The position numbers were made by a program, and so were the translations under genes. Source: Bryum argenteum (taxonomy: Eukaryota; Streptophyta; Bryopsida; Bryales; Bryaceae). Taken from it: DNA of 64,000 nucleotides. Shown here in pieces: positions 57,370 to 64,000 of this stretch. Numbering within the stretch: the stretch's first letter is position 1; every line of letters begins with the position of its first letter. The notes under the pieces were generated by a model. The model did not search any database and had not been told where the DNA came from. It saw only the letters and a list, made by a program, of their open reading frames with translations. Location of the stretch: assembly GCA_037043015.1 (NCBI GenBank), contig CM073330.1:9690512-9754511 (forward strand). Direction: 5' to 3'.

Positions 57370-58310
57370 TTTGTTGCATTTCCTCCCACTCGATGCGGAT
57401 GTTATTGATTTGAACGGTAATAGGGAGGTTGCTAGACGTAGCTACGGTGTGATTTTTAAGTGTCACATAATAGGAGTCGATTTCATTCCAAGAGAAGAGG
57501 AGTACGCTTGTAAAGCCTTCATTAGTAATTTGTTCATAGAAATAGTTTTCAATCAATGAACATAGAAGCCACAAGTTGTTCTTTGGTCCATCCTCTATTT
57601 ATGAAATTATTTGCCATACATCCTTCTAAACCGCATGGATATATGCGATGGTGGAATCTTTGGAACTTTGAGAAGTATGGTCTTGAAGCGCAATGGAAAA
57701 TCACGTATGGAGCCGGGAGTGGATGCGACAATGTGAAGTTGTTTCAACGACTACGAATCCGATTGTCTTGGCACTTTTTATTTGGTATGCTATTTCTGTA
57801 TATAAATGGTAGCATACATTGTGATTTGTCTCCGACAACATCTTATTACACAGAGAAGAAGATAATATGTACATAGGTGTTTGTGATTGGGGATTTGCAT
57901 GTAAGATAGAGTTTCCTCTGCTATCCAACTATGCATATCCATCACAAAAAGAATTGGAGGCAGATAGAATAAGACGGCCTTGGGTGGATCCATCTTTAAT
58001 GAGTGTTTATGGATCAAAAGTAGCTAAATTTAGTTTAGCTACGATGTGTATGTTACATCAAGGATAGCATCTTGGATTATAGGGCCTTTTGATGAAGACA
58101 AGTGAGATTTCGTCCACATTATAAGATATACACTCATGGCCTATGGTTGCTCAAGAGTGAACCCGCAAACGAATGTTATAATACCCTTTTACAAAGAGTA
58201 AAGGGATTCCAACGGTCAATACCCATTTTGAGGAATGATCCAATAGAGACCATGTTTGAGACCATTGATGTATATTTTATTAATCTAAATATATAAATTC
58301 GATATGTATT
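57370..58310 (+). pseudogene. Degraded protein-kinase-like gene of a bryophyte-type family
   Basis: Pieces in three frames give, in order: RRSYGVIFKC and EEEYACKAF (glycine loop and ATP-site lysine region), CSLVHPLFMKLFAIHPSKP, GSIHCDLSPTT (catalytic loop, HCD in place of HRD), YIGVCDWGFACKIE (DWG in place of DFG), YPSQKELEADRIRRPWVDPSL (activation segment to APE region). I remember a large moss and charophyte family with HNDLSPSN and VCDWG motifs. A stop at 57557 and at least two frameshifts mean it is dead. Family assignment is from memory. Confidence 0.6.
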
Positions 58311-58740
58311 TTTTAATATTTTCTGTATAAACTTATTTGAAGTTTATGAATGTTTTATAGCTTTAGGCAATCCAAGTTGAACGTGCTCAACGGCACGGGT
58401 CCCACTAGTAGCCTAATATATACTTCACAAGTGCCACGCTGACTGTTCCTAGCGATTGATACCCTCTTAAGCAGGGACGATCGGGTATAGATCCTAAAGT
58501 ACACGCGGCATTGAACCTTTCTTCTCCGAACTTGCCGAAAGCTCCTCTTTCAATTCAATTGCCTAGTCTCTCCGAATCGTAACAGATTCTCACACGTCTC
58601 GTCGGTGCCCTTGAATTGAAGCTCCCCAATTTGACCAGCCTCGCGAGGAGAACGTCCCAATTCATTTTGAGGACGAGTCGGCAATTAGCTTGAAGGATTC
58701 GCAATCCGCTTTTGGAGCTTAATCGGAGGAGGGAGCCATC
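58311..58740 (+). promoter_or_regulatory. Promoter and 5' leader region of CHMP1
   Basis: Composition becomes GC-richer from about 58375. A pyrimidine-rich stretch (ctttcttctccg, 58516-58527) may mark the transcribed leader. The start codon context is gccatcATGGG. Confidence 0.4.
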
Positions 58741-59361
58741 ATGGGAGGGGGAGCGCAGGAGAAGCTGCTGGACCAAATCTTCCAGCTCAAGTTCACGAGC
58801 AAGTCACTAGTCCGGGAGGCGAAGAAGTGCGAAAGAGATGAGAAATCGGAGAAATTGAAGGTGAAAAAGGCCATGGAGAAGAACAACATGGATGGGGCAC
58901 GCATCTACGCACAGAACGCCATCCGCAAGCACAACGAGCAGCTAAATTACCTCCGTCTCTCGTCACGCTTGGACGCCGTGGTGGCGCAGCTTAATACGCA
59001 GAGCAAGATGCAGACGATTTCCAAGTCCATGGGGACGATAGTGAAGGCGCTCGATAGCTCGCTCGCGATAGGCAACATGGAGAAAATCTCGCAGACCATG
59101 GACCAGTTCGAGAAAGCGTTTGTTAATATGGAAGTCCAGTCGGAGTTTATTGAAACGGCTATGGCGGGTAGTACAAGCTTGTCGACGCCGGAGGATGAGG
59201 TTAACTCGCTTATTAACCAAGTGGCCGATGACTATGGCCTTGAAGTGTCGGTAGGGTTACCGCAAGCTGGCGCTACCTCTGTTCCGGTTAAGGAATCGAG
59301 CGTTGAAAGCGCTGAGGATGATTTGAGCCGCAGATTGGCCGAGCTCAAGAACAGAGGCTGA
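58741..59361 (+). CDS. CHMP1: ESCRT-III subunit CHMP1 (Did2 homologue)
   Basis: A 206-residue intronless frame, the usual size for plant CHMP1 (about 203). It has a basic N-terminal helix ([27 protein letters not shown]), long coiled helices, an acidic C-terminal part and a final MIT-interacting motif [18 protein letters not shown]1 helps ESCRT-III sort membrane proteins into multivesicular endosomes and recruits VPS4-type ATPases; in plants it is needed for auxin-carrier sorting. The start codon is the first ATG of the conserved frame. No damage seen. Lack of introns is notable beside multi-exon neighbours. Confidence 0.93.
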   Translation: MGGGAQEKLLDQIFQLKFTSKSLVREAKKCERDEKSEKLKVKKAMEKNNMDGARIYAQNAIRKHNEQLNYLRLSSRLDAVVAQLNTQSKMQTISKSMGTIVKALDSSLAIGNMEKISQTMDQFEKAFVNMEVQSEFIETAMAGSTSLSTPEDEVNSLINQVADDYGLEVSVGLPQAGATSVPVKESSVESAEDDLSRRLAELKNRG

Positions 59362-60494
59362 TCATTGCCATCATCCTTCGGTTGCTTTAGGGTTGCCTGC
59401 ACATACACGTCTTTTGTTCGTTCTCGTTCTCTCCTTTCAATTAGGGTTTGATGTACAAAGAGACGTAGAGCCCCTGCATCGAGGACGACAATTCCTGTAT
59501 CATTGTATTGTATGATCTGATAATAAGTTTCAAACTCTGGCTAATGATTCCAGGTTTCTCCATCTCTGTCTTGTTTATGTTTGTTAAGAAGTACAGGTGC
59601 CGACATGAATCATGTTGATAACTCTTGGTGTTTGTCATAAACATTCAAAACTAGGTCAAATGGATACATCATTCACATTTTGTTCTTCAAGTTGATTATT
59701 CACAACTATCTCAGAAGAGGTTTGGAGCTCTTCATGTTGATTTCAGGTTGTGATTTGGCTCATGATATGCCAGCTTTTGTCGTCTGTTTATTAACCTAAT
59801 CTGTCGAGTGACAATCATCACTATCCTCATCATGTCGGGTGATTGTTGGGAAACCCTAATGTCTGTGTCGTTCAGAAATAGTTGAGCCTTTCAGTGATTC
59901 TTGCATGCCGTGGTCTTTCAGTGGGATGTTCAGGCTGTAATTTTGCAATTTCAGTGAGTCTTGCATGCTGTGATCTTTCATTGGGATGTCCAGGCCGTAA
60001 TTTTGCAATTTTCTTCAGAGGCCTGCGATGATTTTCTTGGTTCTTTGATTCCTTCCCAGATAGATGGTGACCAATCGCCATGTTTGGAGGTTCATGTATC
60101 GCCTGATCATGAGAACTGCGCAGATTCTTTGCCACATTCTCACATTTCAGCGTAACACTAGGCCCTCCTTTCTGAGCCTCCTGTTGCTCGTGGTAGCAAC
60201 AGCCTCGCTTTTCAGATTGCTCCATGTCATAGTGTGGATGATCCCACCAAAAAACTCATTGCAATACAACTTGTTCAGTGATACTTTTCCTGCAGCAACT
60301 GCTGAACTGGTGGAGTTTCTGCCCGACTGTGTCCTTCAAGCCTTGCCCCTGGTGCATTGCTTACCAAGTTAGCACCCTTTCTGCGAGTAACCACAAACTC
60401 GATGTGATATTAAAGAGTCTCGATGAGATGACAATAAAGAGGTCTGGGTATGCCACAAAGCTGTTCTTTTCGAACTCGGAAGGTTGCACTCGCC
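59362..60494. other. CHMP1 3' region and upstream region of the next gene
   Basis: The 3' untranslated region of CHMP1 probably ends near 59530-59550 (taataagtttc). A tandem pair of about 61 bp (59894-59954 and 59955-60015) repeats cagtgattcttgcatgc..gtggtctttcagtgggatgttcagg. The rest has no gene that I recognise; 60170-60450 has open frames without features. Confidence 0.5.
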
Positions 60495-61907
60495 ATGGCC
60501 GCTGCTGGGACTCTGCAATTGCAACAGGTCTTGTGCGCTTACCCGAAATCCGTCGTAAACTGCACAAGAATCTGCAGAGTCGGAGCTTTTGCTAGAGACT
60601 GCTTCCACACCAAAATTGCCGGCTCGTTAAGACCAACCAGGTCAGTGCAGATAATTTTCCTATGCAATATGGGGGACTAGCTCTGATGCTTTGAAAGGCT
60701 GTAGAATAGAGGGGTACGAGGTTCGAGAGGGTAATTGACTGAGCAAATTATTGAGAATTTTGAGGTTGGGAGTGGTGTGTGTGTGTGTGTGCATGCAGGA
60801 GAGGAAGGTGTAGGGCAGCGGGTGGGGATATAATGGAGGGCGACGTGGTGGAGTATCCTCTGCCTGACGAGGTTCGGCAAGCGGGATTGTATGGCGACAG
60901 GATCAGGTTTGGGGTTGGAGCTGTGAGCGAGCTTGTTTCCGATGCTTCCACTTCTCCTCTCGTTTGCCACATCGAACCCCTTGTCATGGTACTCCTCACC
61001 TCTGTAATCTCACACCTGTAGTGTCGCCTTTTGATGTGAGCACATTATCTGAAGAATTTAGTGCAGATGAAATTCAAAAGTGAAGCTATGGTTCACTCAT
61101 CACCATCCATATTCATTGTCAAGTGTCACATGTTGAAGTTATATTTGTAGAATTGGTGAGTGTAAACAATGTCATATAAGGAATGTTGTGGAATCTAGTG
61201 AGAGAATCTACCTGAAAGGTTGCTGAAGGTGCAAGACTATGACTTACAGTTCCTTGTATTCAAATACAATATAATTATGATAGGAAAAACCTCACGATTT
61301 GGTAAGTGAATACCATATGCTACCGTAGACAAATAAACCACAATTTTGATTGAGTACACATTCTTGTGGACCAATTCAACATAATTTTGATGTGGCAAAT
61401 TGCATCCTATGGATGATAAATAAGAAACTTCTTAAGGTTCTAAGAATCAAGGTGAGGGTGTGATTTGGTTCAATACAGATCACAAAATCAGAACTTGGTA
61501 CATGGCACTCCTGGGTGAAATACCATGTGTATTCTGTTACTATTGCACCAAGAATTCTGGTTCAGGCAATTTTCTAACTTGGGCTGTTGGCTGTTTGAAA
61601 AGAATGAGCCGCCGAAGGCAACGTGGGTGGTCGATGAGCGCCAGGACATGGTAGAGGTTCCAATAACCCAGGTATTACAACTCTTGAGCTTCAAACCTGT
61701 GTCATTATACAATCAAGGAAAATCGCGCAGTGAAGTAACGAAGTTTGAAAAATATTGGGGCAGGTTCGACGCTTGGAGGCCTGGCTTTCAATGCGGATGG
61801 TTGATGACAGAATTTCCAATCCCCATGGCGAACACGCTGAACATCTGTGGCTAGTTGAAGAGCCCCTTTCGGAGAATTCAGGCTCTCCTGTGTATGAGGA
61901 AGACTAG
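60495..61907 (+). CDS. Probable plastid-targeted protein of unknown function
   Basis: Four exons splice in frame: 60495-60640, 60799-60988, 61603-61671 and 61764-61907, giving 182 residues. The N-terminus (MAAAGTLQLQQVLCAYPKSV..) is rich in Ala/Ser/Arg/Cys and poor in acids, like a chloroplast transit peptide. The mature part has PLPDEVRQAGLYGDRIRFG, TWVVDERQDMVEVPITQ and RRLEAWLSMRMVDDRIS, and an acidic tail ending YEED. I do not recognise the family. Intron 1 contains a (GT)n run. Exon 3 is the least certain; its acceptor AAAAG is weak. Confidence 0.65.
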
Positions 61908-61996
61908 TTTGTCGATTCTATACTTTCAATCACATGGATATGTTAAAAGACTACAAGAGATTGGTGCGGTGTGGCAATGAAAAAAACCTTGCATTA

Positions 61997-64000
61997 TTAT
62001 ACAACAGGAACACCTGTGACATACAGACTAGCTGCAAATACAATGTCACGTTTAATGGCATTTGATGCCTGCTCCATCTTCTCGAAGAGAGTAGAATCAC
62101 CAATGAGTCGAGCTGCGTTTCTGAATTCCCGACAGGTTTCGTCAAGCCTAACAATTGTGCGTACAATTGAGCCTTCGGGTACATTCGTGATTTCACAAAT
62201 GTCAGCAAATGGAGTCCCCTGTCATGACATGGCCCGAATCAGAAAAGAAACCTTGTGATGAGCACCATCAGACATTGAAAGTTTAAGGCACGATGTCTGT
62301 ACCAAGTAAAGATTTTAACTGCAAAAGAGCACAAGACCAATTTGCTCTTAAATCAGGAGATGAGGATATGAGGTAGAAGGTGAGTACCTTAGCCCATTCA
62401 TATACAACTTCCATAAGCCCAAATTTCAAGTTGGCTCGTGCATAATCCTCCGGATCGAGCGACAAATCGAAGTTCTTTTGAACTTGTCCAAGCCTGATAG
62501 CTGTGTCGTAGAGCCTGTTTTTAGCTTGTTCCAAGCGTTCTGTGAGCAACGGTTCACTAGCATCCTTTTGCTGGAATACCAAGGAGGAAAGCAGTGCGAC
62601 AGCCTCAGCAGGGTCCAGATCACCCAATTGGTTATCAAACAGGCACTCCGTCGCAATAAGCTCATCACAGCTGTTAAGTTCGCAGGCTACTCGTCCTTTG
62701 AGCTGTACTACAAGTTCGGTATCTATGCACCCCACTTCCTGCAACACCTCTATCTGCACGCCAGCCAGATAGAAATATTGAGTCGCATATACATTCATTC
62801 CGCTAAGTTGAAGGAATGGAAAGACATACTGACTTGTTCATCTCAGGACAACAATCACACAAACTATAAACGAGGGAATTGTTATTTATAACTTCAAAAT
62901 TCTACTACAGACAATATCTTACCCTTTTTCCGAAATCAGGCATTTGCTGAAGTGCTTCATCAGACAGCTCATATCTGAGCTGTTTGACACGCTCTTTTAA
63001 AGTATGCTGGGTCTTAACAAGAGTATAGTGTTCTTCAAGCTTAGGACATTTATGACACTTGTTTCGTGCCATAATCTCAAGCAAGCTCTGTTGTTTCCGA
63101 TAGGCCTCCACCACATCGAAATCGGTGAATTTTAAATCTGCCACAATTGAGTACAACCACATCATGTTAAGCGTCGATTGATAATATCCTCTATGTGAAC
63201 CACTTCCAAGTTATAGTACCATGCTGTAATTATACAGAGAAAATAAGACGTGTGTATCCACCTTTCAAGAGGTCAAGTGCAGGAGGATCCTGGCCAGGAA
63301 ACTCTTGTTCGAGTTGGAGAAGCTCCTTCAAGGTAGTTGTATAAGCAGCTGGAGAATTATCCTCCAAGAGCCGGGCAGAGTCAACACGTATCTTCGCTTT
63401 ACAGAGACTGAGAAACCCTTGATTGTCGACTTCCATAACCACATAACCTAAACCCGCGGATGTTCCATAATGAGGCAGGGTAATTTTCATGATACCAGTT
63501 CCTTTACGAGAACCAACACCCATAAAATAATCATCATTGTTGCCGCCCTTCCCTCCTTTCCCTTTTTGACTGATGAAGTAACCTTCTTTTGCAAGCTTGT
63601 TGGTGGCCTTCGTAAGGGCTGCTGTGGCAGGGTTTCCTCTTTCAGCAGGAAGAGGAGCCCTGTGAAGAGCAAGCACTATAGGTGCTTTTGCGTTCCCAGA
63701 GCCCGCTCTCACTATCACCCCCAGGGTAGGGACTGGGACCTACGACGAGGACATCCGTTTTGAGTGCAAGAGTACCACGGTCTTTACAAAAATATCAGAT
63801 GAAAGAAATTATGCCTACTAGGGAACAATTCCTAACATGGGAGATGGTACAGCATAGTCATCAGCAAATGTAAATAGAGCTTAGCACACTTACAATGGCG
63901 TTCCGCACGAGCACCACTCGACCTGCAACAAGTGCCTGTTGTCCTCCCCTAGACTGCATAATAGCCTCTTGAATCTTGTCTCCTAGTTTGTCATATTCTA
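61997..64000 (-). CDS. SKI2: SKI2 (DExH-box RNA helicase of the Ski complex), 3' part
   Basis: Cytoplasmic helicase feeding mRNA to the exosome for 3'-5' decay, with SKI3 and SKI8. Five exons are visible: 63894 to beyond 64000, 63262-63739, 62923-63137, 62388-62753 and 61997-62218. They cover the insertion (arch) domain and the C-terminal DSHCT domain, not the ATPase motifs, which lie beyond the right edge. Diagnostic phrases are NKCHKCPKLEEHY, LSDEALQQMPDF, VVQLKGRVACELNS, EAVALLSSLVFQQK, LKFGLMEVVYEWAKGTPF, EGSIVRTIVRLDETCREF and SNAIKRDIVFAASLYVTG. All joins are in phase with GT-AG introns and no damage. It is convergent with the plastid-protein gene, only about 90 bp apart. Confidence 0.93.

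Overview
The window is nuclear DNA of a land plant, most likely a bryophyte and quite possibly a moss. Three things point there: a plasma-membrane H+-ATPase with the penultimate-threonine C-terminus (ending SYTV), a plastid psbZ copy inserted in the nuclear DNA, and a degraded protein-kinase-like gene (HCDLSP and VCDWGFA motifs) of a kind I remember from moss and charophyte proteomes. Genes have short introns (about 75-560 bp) in an AT-rich background. The species is inferred, not proven.

Layout. 0-8.5 kb and 32.3-36.0 kb hold two copies of a 3.7 kb unit carrying an unrecognised multi-exon gene. The first copy also has a 1.55 kb inverted partial copy beside it. Repeats near the unit's ends make it look like a transposon or a transposon-captured gene. 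8.5-13.2 kb is a GC-rich island with one long gag-like reading frame broken by two in-frame stops. 13-20 kb and several other stretches are AT-rich dispersed repeats and MITEs.

21-43 kb is an inverted, degenerate duplication. A polycistronic-looking box C/D snoRNA cluster (R1 at 21.3-24.0 kb on +, R2 at 41.4-43.1 kb on -) lies convergent to a CDK7/CDKD-like kinase gene (K1 at 24.6-30.2 kb on -, K3 at 39.2-40.4 kb on +). A third kinase copy (K2 at 36.9-38.8 kb on -) is head-to-head with K3. K1 is riddled with insertions: a CACTA-type MITE shared with K2, two elements flanked by TTAA, a Mutator-like foldback and a TA-flanked pogo/mariner MITE. K2 and K3 serve as empty-site controls, so the insertions can be ordered in time.

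44.8-64 kb is the genic end. It holds a 20-exon plasma-membrane H+-ATPase (44855-50910), a kinase-like pseudogene (about 57.4-58.3 kb), an intronless ESCRT-III CHMP1 gene (58741-59361), a 4-exon gene for a probable plastid protein of unknown function (60495-61907), and the 3' part of the SKI2 RNA helicase gene on the minus strand (61997 to the right edge). One H+-ATPase intron contains an intact plastid psbZ reading frame and a truncated plastid tRNA. Another H+-ATPase intron lacks a GT donor.

The genic end covers membrane energisation (H+-ATPase), endosomal sorting and cytokinesis (CHMP1), and cytoplasmic mRNA decay (SKI2). They are ordinary neighbours, not an operon. The snoRNA clusters would guide rRNA 2'-O-methylation. 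All exon limits were placed by eye from splice signals and family alignment from memory.
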